The notes under the pieces are model-generated. The model was not told the DNA's origin. It made no database searches and was given only the letters and a program-made list of their open reading frames with translations. Of a stretch of 10,034 bases of DNA, positions 1 to 6,607 are shown piece after piece. Every line of letters begins with the position of its first letter. Position 1 is the stretch's first letter. A program made the position numbers and the translations under genes. Source of the DNA: Echinostoma caproni (lineage: Eukaryota > Platyhelminthes > Trematoda > Plagiorchiida > Echinostomatidae); the NCBI GenBank assembly GCA_900618425.1, contig UZAN01061391.1, positions 1 to 10,034 of the forward strand. The letters run 5' to 3'.

Positions 1-59
1 ATGACATGAAGCTGTACATGGTCGTGCCTGGAATGCGGTCACGTAAGTCTGGATCACCA
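1..59. repeat. Left arm of a perfect 59-bp inverted repeat
   Basis: Positions 1-59 are the exact reverse complement of 842-900. The match stops at base 60 (T against C); with a 2-bp indel weak similarity may run about 10 bp further inward. The arm touches the window edge, so it may be longer on that side. Read on the minus strand it lies inside an open frame of about 60 codons (about 180 to 1) that contains the residues GDPDLRDRIPGTTMYSFMS. Perfect identity contrasts with the heavy decay of everything between the arms. Confidence 0.95.
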
Positions 60-183
60 TACACTGGGCCAACGCTTGACTCGTCTAATATACACGCACT
101 GTATTTCGAAGCAGACTCAGCAAACAGATAATCATAATAAAACTTAGAACTTTTCTCAATAACGGGCAACAATATCCCCTAAT
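1..183 (-). other. Open frame running off the window edge, unrecognised
   Basis: On the minus strand a frame stays open from a TAG near 181-183 to base 1, about 60 codons, with no ATG near its start. It includes LFAESASKYSACILDESS and then the inverted-repeat residues GDPDLRDRIPGTTMYSFMS. I do not recognise the protein. The second half recurs in the plus-strand frame at 804-995 through the inverted repeat. It could be part of an exon or an element ORF cut by the edge, or a chance open frame. It overlaps, in another frame, the possible RT scrap at 156-242. Confidence 0.2.
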
Positions 184-242
184 GTAGGCCCACGCCAAAC
201 ACTTCTTTTTCTTTCCCAACTGGTTGTTTTCGCGTTGAACGA
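156..242 (-). pseudogene. Possible scrap of Penelope-like reverse transcriptase
   Basis: The minus-strand frame ending in a stop at 156-158 contains a phenylalanine-asparagine pair (about 237-242), a degenerate stretch, then RGPTLGDIVAR (about 162-194). PLE reverse transcriptases usually show FNG, then GVAMGSPLGP, then LADIFMA in this order and spacing. Here the GPTL-DI core is kept and the preceding MGS is lost. In a normal PLE this motif lies upstream of the endonuclease, yet here it lies downstream of the 607-828 endonuclease piece on the same strand, so the order is scrambled. The match is short and could be chance. Confidence 0.35.
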
Positions 243-272
243 TTTCGCTAACTGCGTTGGAGATAGAATTCT

Positions 273-290
273 GAAAGAAAGAAAGAAAGA
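273..290. repeat. Short (GAAA)n microsatellite
   Basis: Four and a half perfect GAAA units, seen directly. Confidence 0.9.
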
Positions 291-321
291 GTAAATATTA
301 CGGAAAAAAAATATTTTCGTA

Positions 322-513
322 TCATAAAAGTTGTTCCATATGTTTTGCATTCTGATACTTGCATAGTAAAATCCGGTGAAGATAGTTTTCTTCCATCTTC
401 AGAATGGTAGCAGTTGGAATACTTTCGCACTGCTCCACAATACTCTGTTTAAGCTCCTCGACCGTTCTCGTTTTTCGGTAATTAAATTTGTGCCCTTGTG
501 GTACCACTAACAT
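322..513 (-). pseudogene. C-terminal tail of a mariner/Tc-like DDE transposase, fused in frame to PLE debris
   Basis: The last 60 or so residues of a 168-codon minus-strand ORF include RTVEELKQSIVEQCESIP, then a short helix-like stretch and KHMEQLL before the stop at 322. Many eukaryotic IS630/Tc1/mariner-type transposases end this way: a WGYLK-like motif, then (P)RTxEELKxxI, an IP, and a final arginine-rich helix closing with H-x-E-x-L. A degraded equivalent of the WGYLK part may be LVVPQGHKF. The catalytic DDE/D core, the DNA-binding N-terminus and clear terminal inverted repeats are not visible, so this is a dead fragment. Its frame is continuous with the PLE endonuclease piece at 607-828, probably by chance of decay. 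Assignment rests on one motif region. Confidence 0.45.
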
Positions 514-606
514 TGGCCGTACCCCCCGCCGCTTGTCCGAATGCATTCGAAAAAACCGCCCCAGTTGGCTTAGTCGCGGATTGACGAGAACCGGGGGTAC
601 AGTGAT

Positions 607-828
607 CGTGTAGATGGCTGAGCATCCGCACTTGAATTGGTAAATGCAGTTTGATTTGGCGGAGGGTGACAGTGGTTCTTTCTCTAATGTCGATGGTATC
701 CGGGTGGTAGTGCAGACAATGACCGAGTCAACTGCGTAGTAGATGCGCTTAACGGCAGAGTTCAACCACTTGCTGACTGATTCATTCACGTTATCACCTT
801 TGTATGATAATCTCAGAAAAGCTTTCAT
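607..828 (-). pseudogene. Penelope-like element: linker and first half of GIY-YIG endonuclease
   Basis: The first 74 residues of a minus-strand ORF starting at 828 match the part of PLE proteins after the RT: LSYKGDNVNESVSKWLNSA (about residues 7-25), then KRIYYAV, CTTTRIP, and CIYQFKCGCSAIY (about 61-73), which leads into the GIY-YIG nuclease fold. PLE proteins usually read LPYKGD, VNSAVKRTYYA, CIYQFxCxCxAxYIGRT. The similarity stops just at the Y of the YIG motif near 607; the remaining half and the catalytic arginine and glutamate are absent on this strand. A complementary second half lies on the plus strand at 1240-1565. The piece begins 13 bp inside the right inverted-repeat arm. The element normally encodes RT plus a target-nicking endonuclease; this part alone cannot work. 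Confidence 0.8.
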
Positions 829-841
829 TTTGGGAGCAGTG

Positions 842-900
842 TGGTGATCCAGACTTACGTGACCGCATTCCAGGCACGACCATGTACAGCTTCATGTCAT
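842..900. repeat. Right arm of the perfect 59-bp inverted repeat
   Basis: Exact reverse complement of 1-59. On the plus strand it sits inside an open frame (804-995, 63 codons) that reads GDPDLRDRIPGTTMYSFMS and then an unrecognised serine- and glycine-containing tail. Together the arms bracket 60-841. Confidence 0.95.
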
Positions 901-1239
901 TCAATCGCTGTTCAGGAAGCTCGGCCAATGGCACAGCGGGCGAACATGAGATCCGAGTTAGTACATATGATGCGTCGGTGCAAACGGTTACGTGATTTGA
1001 GGACGCTCGTTCAACCAATCATGTGGACTGTTACATTCTATAAAACATGCTCTAATTCCATCAATAAAGATAAGCATTTGCTGCTATCAATTCCTCGTGT
1101 ATTTCATTGGTGTCCGTAGTTCGGGTTGGAGCCCATTCAGTTCTGAGCATTACAGTACGGGTTCTCGTATTCCTACATTCAGTTCTATTCTGATTACCAC
1201 ACAGTGTCATAATCGCTTGAGCATTTTCCCTTCGGAATT
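901..1239. other. Unassigned stretch between the inverted repeat and the plus-strand PLE piece
   Basis: Several short frames exist on both strands, none recognised. A plus-strand segment near 1080-1125 reads CCYQFLVYFIGVRSS, which recalls the CIYQF-to-YIG junction of a PLE endonuclease with the cysteine-rich part missing. It is too short and too far from the 1240 segment to call. Confidence 0.4.
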
Positions 1240-1565
1240 TCCCACGTGGCGCATCGTTCCACAACTGATTCTCCTGTGGTGATTCTCTGCCAACGCTTAG
1301 GCATCCCGATGTGGCTCAAGAAAGGGGTGAACGACAAGTTCAAAACCGTTACCTCATGGAATGAGAAGAAAAGATTTAGATCTTCGATAACGCAACACTT
1401 ATTTAGACAAAAACATTCTGTCACTCCAACTAACGCATTTCAGGTCATCTACAACACAAGAAACACAACGTCATTGAAATTTGTCGAGGCTCTAGGCATT
1501 CTTCGCCCGAGACCGATCTATGTAAACAACGTGAATGGTTAGTCACATTAGCTTTGCCTTGGTAA
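1240..1565 (+). pseudogene. Penelope-like element: second half of GIY-YIG endonuclease and C-terminus
   Basis: The plus-strand frame carries, in order, a degraded YIG-like start (HVAHRST, about 1240-1260), GIPMWLKKG (near 1300-1327, PLE: EHIPxWLxKG), RSSITQHLFRQKHSV (about 1377-1421, PLE: SSIAxHLxxTGHxV), AFQVIYNTRN, and LKFVEALGILRPRP (PLE: LRFAEAxAIRRxKP). After a one-base slip near 1535-1545 the neighbouring frame reads LVTLALPW and a TAA stop at 1563-1565, the usual PLE protein end. The original frame stops at 1542. It is a 5'-truncated, frameshifted remnant, followed directly by a PLE 3' region. It may be the other half of the copy whose first half lies inverted at 607-828. Confidence 0.82.
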
Positions 1566-2130
1566 TTAACCCCTTACCCTCTCCCGTTCTTTGTGTTACT
1601 GTGTCGTGTTGTGCGTTGTGATTAGCGATCGTGTCTTCATCTCACGGTAACTATCTCACTGACTATATAAAAATCATTTTGAATGCAGTATGCACGTGTA
1701 CAGATGCAGCGAAATGACCATGGATATATTGTGCAAACCCATGTTTCTAACCTCTTCCTAAGAATTGTTTTTGGCAGCTTTTGTGGCCCAGAAACCACTG
1801 GTACGTTTGTCGCGCTTGCCTATCACCGGATTGATTGGTTGATCGATTGAGTGACAGATACTGCCAGCTAACACGCACGAACCATGCGAACTGCCTCCAC
1901 TACATTATCGATCGGCTCCAGCATTGAACTGTTCTCGTTGTTTGATTCGCTGACGATTTGCATGCCTACTTGATGACATTCGGACATTGTGTGACACTTG
2001 AGCCTGTTGTCGGCCTGCCTGTCAGCCTTCCTTCATGCGTGTTGTCCACACTTGCTTGCTCAACGGCCTATGAACTGGCTACATGTATGCCCTCCACAAT
2101 AAACGTGGTGCTTAATTCACTGCATACTTA
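1566..2130 (+). mobile_element. 3' non-coding region of the plus-strand PLE copy
   Basis: This follows the PLE stop codon directly. The block at 1800-1879 (pyrimidine-rich lead, repeated GATTGATT, then GATACTGCC and ACACGCACG) matches, with substitutions and a small indel, the reverse complement of 3424-3502, which lies downstream of the second PLE copy. A further short match is CCTGTTGT at 2003-2010 against 3268-3275. A TATA-like ACTATATAAAAA sits at 1663-1673, about 100 bp after the stop. AATAAA is at 2098-2103. The exact 3' end of the element is not visible; 2130 is a guess. Confidence 0.6.
2098..2103 (+). promoter_or_regulatory. Possible polyadenylation signal AATAAA
   Basis: A canonical AATAAA hexamer lies near the presumed end of the plus-strand PLE 3' region. 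Such hexamers occur often by chance; position is the only support. Confidence 0.35.
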
Positions 2131-2474
2131 GCTCCCTACTTCAAATGGGACACAACAGGAGTATAGGGGAAGGGAGGTTGTGTAGGTGGATTCCTAATTG
2201 CTCCTACTGTGTCCAGAATGCGACTCCTAATCCTCTTAGATTGACGATTATGAACTGAGTAGAGGGGTCGAAACAATTCGGCCACATTAACCATGTAATT
2301 GAATCCCACTAGGAGTGAGACGATCGATCTGTTGATAGTCTTAATTACTTCACTATTCATTGGAGATCATTGGGAATCTGACCGATATCCGGTCCGAAGA
2401 CGAAGTTAACCCAAATAATGGACGATGTTGATTGTCTCATTTCCCAAGATGACACTTTTAATAGTTGAGTACTG

Positions 2475-2477
<3 letters not shown>
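2131..2477. other. Non-coding stretch, nothing recognised
   Basis: One 74-codon minus-strand ORF (2136-2360) exists but resembles no family I know and has no extension. No tRNA, repeat or element end was identified. It separates the plus-strand PLE 3' region from the microsatellite. Confidence 0.5.

Positions 2478-2557
<80 letters not shown>
2478..2557. repeat. Compound (TA)n-(AG)n microsatellite
   Basis: About 26 uninterrupted TA units (2478-2530) pass directly into 13 AG units (2531-2556). Length and purity suggest a polymorphic locus and a likely weak point for assembly. Confidence 0.97.
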
Positions 2558-2561
<4 letters not shown>

Positions 2562-2776
2562 AAGACAGATAGATAGTGTTATTGTGACGTATTGGTATGA
2601 CTATGAATCACTGAAAACGAGCTTTTTCGCCTTCCCTGGTCTATCTGAGCATATTGTGTGCGACTGTTCAGACAACCATAGGTGTATTTAATGACTTGGA
2701 TACACATCGCATGCTCAACCGGTGTAATAGTTGAAGTACACACCGATCACGAATCAGAAATCATTGACGTCACGTA

Positions 2777-3235
2777 AGCACTGAATCACGCTTGCGCTTA
2801 CACAACAGCATCCCACGTAAACAAGACACAAGGAAAAGGCCTCAGGAATAACAGTTCTTTTATTGGAAGAAATCGCGGGGCTTAGTTAATATGTACAAAA
2901 GAAGTTCTTTGGTCCTTCAGGCATCTACCCATCGTGGGCTCGTATTCCTCGCGTCGTACCGCTTCTGTCTGGGCCGCACGGCTTCTGATTGGTCGGTACA
3001 ATCGGGCTATGGTTCGTAGCCCATAGTGGCTGTAACACGTAGGCACTCAGCTGGCGTCAACTGGGGAACCTGGTTCATCACAGTTGTTCAGATACTGTAA
3101 CCTGTCGCCCCGTAGTTTGCGTCATCCCGTAGGATAGTTAACTAAAGCACAAGTTTCATTGAGAGTGTGACCGTGTAGCGTTCCGGTTAGCTAAATAACC
3201 ACACAGTGAATTATACATTACGTCTATTCCTAACA
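2777..3235 (-). mobile_element. Candidate solo LTR of a Ty3/gypsy-like element
   Basis: Read on the minus strand the segment starts TGTTAGGAATAGACG, contains AATAAA (2859-2864) about 80 bp before its end, and is flanked on both sides by CGTA (2773-2776 and 3236-3239), which could be a 4-bp target duplication. It appears richer in G and C than its neighbours. Against this, it does not end in CA, and no gag-pol or second LTR is in the window. A rival boundary is 3037, because CACGTAAGCACT (2771-2782) and CACGTAGGCACT (3036-3047) form a 12-bp direct repeat with one mismatch. A SINE-like insertion or plain intergenic DNA is equally possible. Confidence 0.25.
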
Positions 3236-3416
3236 CGTACACGTGTAATTGGTCCACGGGGCGGAACAACAACAGGTGTGGGCATTACCAGAATGCAGAT
3301 CGCGGTCATGCAGAACGGTAAAATAGACAATGAATCATTCAGCGTCGAAGTATGGATACTGATACATGTTTAGCTGGAGCAGATAGACTTATAATACGAG
3401 AGTCTGTCCTCATCAC

Positions 3417-3472
3417 GTGTGTGCGTGTGTGTATGAGTGTAGCGGGCAGTATCGGTCAATCAATCAATCAAC
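3417..3472. repeat. Short GT-rich and (TCAA)n repeats inside the PLE 3' region
   Basis: A GT-rich run with one C interruption (3417-3433) and about four TCAA units (3456-3472). The TCAA run is the complement of the GATTGATT motif found in both PLE 3' regions, so it is part of the element rather than independent. Confidence 0.8.
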
Positions 3473-3712
3473 CGGGGCATGGGAATGCACGATAAACGTG
3501 CCGTCAGTCAACTGCACGCCCAAATAAATCGAACAAAGTGTTTCTACAGCGAAACCCCAATTGTAACTTCTGGAAAACACGTTATAGTGAATGGGCTTGT
3601 TCTAGATTATATCAGCCTTTGGCTAATATAGTCGTATTCATATGGGAAACGGGAAATCGGGCTTATATAACGTATGCTTGTGATTTGATTGAAGAATGGG
3701 GTTAGCCGACCG

Positions 3713-3730
3713 TGTTTTGTGGACAAAACA
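3713..3730. repeat. Inverted repeat TGTTTTGT-GG-ACAAAACA
   Basis: Two perfect 8-bp arms around a 2-bp centre. It lies in the 3' region of the minus-strand PLE. No matching structure was seen in the other copy. It could be a remnant insertion footprint or chance. Confidence 0.85.
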
Positions 3731-4126
3731 GGGTTTGATGGAGTGAGATACATGCGGGTTAACCAGTTCCGGTTTGGATTACTGGGTCATGGGGAAGGAG
3801 CAGCCCCAGTCAAGAGACTGAGTTCACGCCGGAGTCCACGCGGTTGAAAAGCCTTGAAAAATCGCTTGTGAAAACAAAACGATGCATTCAATAGTTGAAT
3901 GACCACTGTCTTCCACGAACTTCGTATGTCAGTAGCTTATCTTGAACTCCTTGATGATTTCGAAAGGGAAGACCATATTGCAAAACTGCACGACTTGTGT
4001 CCAGGGCGATTTCACTGTCCCTCAACAGGATGCGTACTGCAGAAAATGTAATGTTTATGCATGGCAAAAAAATCATAAAGCAGAACAGACAAACATGAAA
4101 GAGGGATGGATGAAAGGACCGTGTGA

Positions 4127-4590
4127 CCAGAGTAAGGGCAAACTAACATAAATTATTTTTGTTCACATTGGGGGTTTCCGTAGGTTGATAGCAATCGCTT
4201 TTACAAACCTGTGCAGTCTTGTGATTCGTGCATCCAAAAAACTGTGCTTCGGTCGACCTGCTGTTGCGTCATCAAAAGATGTCGAGCTATGACTGCTGAC
4301 GGAGTCAACAGTCGGTCCTGTGCAGCGGACTAGACCTAGATTGCTTCATCTGTCTTTGGACTCAATTCGGAGTATGTTCAATCACCCGGTTATGTAATTG
4401 TCAGTCCATTCTGCCCACGTAGGTCGCTCCGCACCCACATTGGAATCGGTGGATAAGACTAGAGTTGGCCTGCAGATGCAGCCACCCACTTGCTGGGGAT
4501 GTGAGTAATCTAGTTGTCCGACAAGGGAATTAGAGGTCAGGTATATGGTACGTTCTTAGCAGACGGCTTACATAATCGTCTTTCAATTGA
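4127..4590 (-). pseudogene. PLE linker and GIY-YIG endonuclease domain, decayed
   Basis: On the minus strand, DDYVSRLLRTYHIPDL and FPCRTTRLL (about 4580-4500) match the linker after the RT. IHRFQCGCGATYVGRMD (4404-4454) matches the CIYQFxCxCxAxYIGRT entry of the nuclease; YVG is at 4413-4421 and the conserved arginine follows. After a stop come HNRVIEHTP (PLE: RVxEHxP) and, further on, SRSSPLHRTDC (PLE: SSIAxHLxxTGH). In another frame ARITRLHRFVKAIAINLRKP (about 4172-4231) matches the RLLRFxEAxAIxRxKP segment, and after a stop VSLPLLW ends at 4127, the typical PLE terminus. The nicking domain is recognisable from end to end but needs at least two frame changes and several stop read-throughs, so it is non-functional. 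Confidence 0.85.
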
Positions 4591-4610
4591 ATGCACATTA
4601 TGAATAGTAA

Positions 4611-5600
4611 CGTTTGAGTTGATGCCTCGGGTTCTCTTACAATTCTCGGTTTAATGTGCTTATTAACAAACGCCCCGGGGTAAGCGTTTTCACCAACATT
4701 TCTCGAAGGTTTTGTAGTTCCTGCTCAATTATGTCTTCTACGTATATCCGCCTTATTCTGTCAAACAACGTCCGAACCAGACCCCGTTTATATTCCAAGG
4801 GAGTAAAGCTTTAAAACTGTTAATATTGGTTAGTTGAGGTCTTCTTTTGATAAACAGATCGGACAACGTTCCGTATTCTCATCTAGTCATGCTGATGTCA
4901 AGGAAATCTAATGTGTTGTTGGCTTCGGATTTCATTGTGAACGAAATATTTGGGTGCACTTTATTGAGTTCATGCACAATTATGGTAGATTCTTCTAAGC
5001 TTTCTATTATAACAATAGAAGCCCTGTAACGAAGAGAACTTAAACAATGATTGATTATTATCTGTTTAGCCAATGACAATTTTTGTAGATATACAGGTAT
5101 TGACCAAACTCGTACAACATCCTGACTTTCATCACATTTGTTTCTCTTAGAAGCTTAGTTTTTCGAACCTCATTCACGGGATTTAATATGATGTTGCCCC
5201 ACATCAGACGCAACATATCCGATATAATATCCACTTATGTCTTTGCTTCTATTGGTCGAACGCCACAAAAATGTACAATTTCTCGATTTTGACGATGGTT
5301 GCTGGTGCATCAGTTGTAAATTAATAAGGCTACAGTGAAAGACATACCTGGAATTTATTTATAAAAATTCCCCATAGAGTTGATACAGGTATTGTGCTTT
5401 CGTTTCGTCCATGGTTCATTTGCCCTTCTTCATTTTTGACTTTGGAGGCAGTTACTTTAGCATGGAGTCCACCAAGTTGACTGTCAAACACAATTTGCCA
5501 GTTTCCTCTAATACATCCCACACCATAACCACTGACGACCAATGTCTAGGTAGCTGGCTTATCCCTGTTTCTGATACAGCAAAAAGTTTGAGAATAAATT
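4611..5600 (-). pseudogene. PLE reverse transcriptase domain, decayed, catalytic motif lost
   Basis: From N- to C-terminus on the minus strand: VVSGYGVGCI (about 5510-5539; PLE: VVTRPDKGxGVV); STIPVSTLWGIFINKFQ (about 5345-5395; PLE: GSxxPRLYGLPKxHKP), then across stops TTDAPATIVKIEKL; CTFLWRSTNRSKDISG (about 5230-5280), a poor match to the FNGxxYRQxxGVAMGS region; RYRASIVII (5005-5031), standing where PLE have RYVDDxFVI; HELNKVHPNISFTMKSE and LDFLDISMTR (4879 to about 4975; PLE: LNSxHPxIKFTxExE, LPFLDxLxxR); RSVYQKKTSTNQY (about 4823-4861); SFTPLEYKRGLVRTLFDRIR (about 4751-4810); and after a frameshift near 4684 AYPGAFVNKHIKPRIV. The two catalytic aspartates are replaced (YRAS at 5017-5028), so the enzyme is dead even apart from frameshifts. 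Confidence 0.87.
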
Positions 5601-6143
5601 AAGATCCCAGGCGCTGTGCGGTATTTGAACGAATTTGTCATTGAACTTGACCCCTCCAGAGACTGCATAGATGTAAAAAGATGATATATAATTTATTCGA
5701 ACCGTTTTTACTACCAAATCTAAGCGATAGGATACACCAACTTTCAGCTATGAAAAATATGACTTCTGTGAATGCATTTGCAGAGTAGCAGTTATTGAAA
5801 ACCCCCCTTATCAGTGTAAAACATTTTGCGATATCTAGCTTGATGTGTACAGCAGACCAATAACATGGTACTCAGTATTTACTTCCGTCCAAACTCGTCA
5901 GGCGGGATAAATGTTTACTTCTTTTGATGGATAAAACGAAATGCATTAGAAAACTAACTCAGTAGACCAGCTTCACCATATGCTGAATTATTTGTTGACC
6001 ACCAGACAGAGATAAATCCACTGCCAAATGTACGGGCGACGCGATTTGAATTTGTTGGTAAAATCAATAAATGCACTGCTTTGTTGTGTATCCCATAACG
6101 ACTTTATATCACGTGGCCTCAGCTGTAGGTTAAGTTGAGCCAT
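5601..6143 (-). pseudogene. PLE N-terminal region, decayed
   Basis: An open segment of 51 codons runs from an ATG at 6143 to a stop at 5988. It begins MAQLNLQLRPRDIKSLW and continues through SAFIDFTNKFKSRRPYIW to LCLVVNK. PLE N-termini typically carry a lysine- and arginine-containing helix, then HIxFLxxCLxxxxIP, which fits in style. After a stop, a stretch near 5850-5925 reads RVWTEVNTEYHVIGLLYTSS, resembling the PLE pattern (L)-T-x-x-E-x-x-V-L-x-x-G-L-x-F-x-P-S. The rest is too degraded to follow. The assignment depends mainly on position directly before the RT. The true start is not certain. Confidence 0.5.
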
Positions 6144-6175
6144 TATTTTCCAAACAAAGGGTGAGGTAAAAACGG

Positions 6176-6607
6176 CTAATCAGCACAGACTATCCTCCAG
6201 ATTGGTTGTGTGCAACTCTTCTCCCCTGCGATCAAATACAACCATCGCCTCGCTTTGATATGACCGGTTTTTCTCTTCCTCGGTTTATGTTTTGATGGAT
6301 GGATTTCGTTGAATATGTTATAAATTGGACTTATGTTCACATCAAAGCACTTCCAAAAGACACCAACTGAATCATCCACCATATGTGCCTCTTGATTGAG
6401 TTGTCTCTAGGCTTCAATTATATGCCCAAACCGTTGGAATTTTTCCATCGGTTTCAGTATGGTGACACAATAAAACGCTAATTCAACGAGCCGCACACCT
6501 CTAGGTCCAATTTCGAAGATCAAATTGCATGTTTCTTGGACTATGTTTTTAGTTATGCCAGTATTGTGGATATGCGTGAGTAGTTTATAGCCAAATAATT
6601 TATCCAT
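6176..6607 (-). pseudogene. Unrecognised 144-codon frame with one internal stop
   Basis: From an ATG at 6605-6607, directly preceded by a TAA, a single minus-strand frame runs to a stop at 6176-6178 with only one interruption, a TAG at 6407-6409. The first part includes LLTHIHNTGITKNI and IGPRGVRLVELAFYC; the second is basic near its end (KHKPRKRKTGHIKARRWLY). I recognise no family. It ends 33 bp upstream of the start of the PLE N-terminal segment, in a different frame. It could be an upstream ORF or promoter-side part of the PLE, a host exon remnant, or chance. A stretch of this length with one stop in AT-rich DNA is mildly unusual, not decisive. Confidence 0.3.

Larger units (their letters stand above)
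3256..4126 (-). mobile_element. 3' non-coding region of the minus-strand PLE copy
   Basis: It lies downstream of the LPLLW end of the endonuclease remnant. The reverse complement of 3424-3502 aligns with 1800-1879: CGTTTATCGTGC, CCGGTTGATTGATTGATTGA, GATACTGCC. The match CCTGTTGTTG at 3266-3275 pairs with 2003-2010 in the other copy. A TATA-like palindrome TTATATAA is at 3663-3670, about 165 bp before the shared block; the other copy has its TATA-like site about 130 bp before the block. The distance from protein end to this site is about 455 bp here but about 100 bp in the other copy, so one has gained or lost sequence. Short open frames at 3888-4151 are not recognised. Confidence 0.6.
3256..6143 (-). 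mobile_element. Nearly full-length, decayed Penelope-like retroelement
   Basis: Read from high to low coordinates this is one PLE in normal order: N-terminal region (5988-6143 onward), RT (about 5600-4611), linker and GIY-YIG endonuclease (about 4590-4127), then a 3' region to at least 3256. The protein-homologous part covers about 2.0 kb, about 670 codons, somewhat short of the roughly 800 residues usual for the family. Many stops and frame changes rule out a working product. The 3' block at 3424-3502 is shared with the plus-strand copy, so the two are relatives in opposite orientation. Neither the promoter end nor a target duplication was found. Confidence 0.8.

Noticed and set aside
1080..1125. 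CCYQFLVYFIGVRSS as another GIY-YIG entry
   Set aside because: Only a few residues fit, the cysteine-rich part is missing, and nothing on either side continues the match.
2136..2360. Minus-strand 74-codon ORF
   Set aside because: No similarity to any family I know and no supporting context.
3003..3026. tRNA-like B-box GGTTCGTAGCC with a 6-bp hairpin (CTATGG/CCATAG)
   Set aside because: No matching A-box or cloverleaf could be built upstream or downstream; only a short hairpin remains.
3608..3630. U2 snRNA-like hairpin with GCCTTTGGCTAA
   Set aside because: Resemblance is limited to one 8-bp stem with a mismatch; the branch-site recognition and Sm regions of U2 are absent.
3888..4151. Short ORFs on both strands (62 and 69 codons)
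   Set aside because: No recognisable family; they lie in the 3' non-coding region of the minus-strand PLE.
4847..5029. Plus-strand 60-codon ORF
   Set aside because: It is the complement of the PLE RT frame, which carries the recognisable motifs.
5411..5602. Plus-strand 63-codon ORF
   Set aside because: It is the complement of the N-terminal RT segment on the minus strand.
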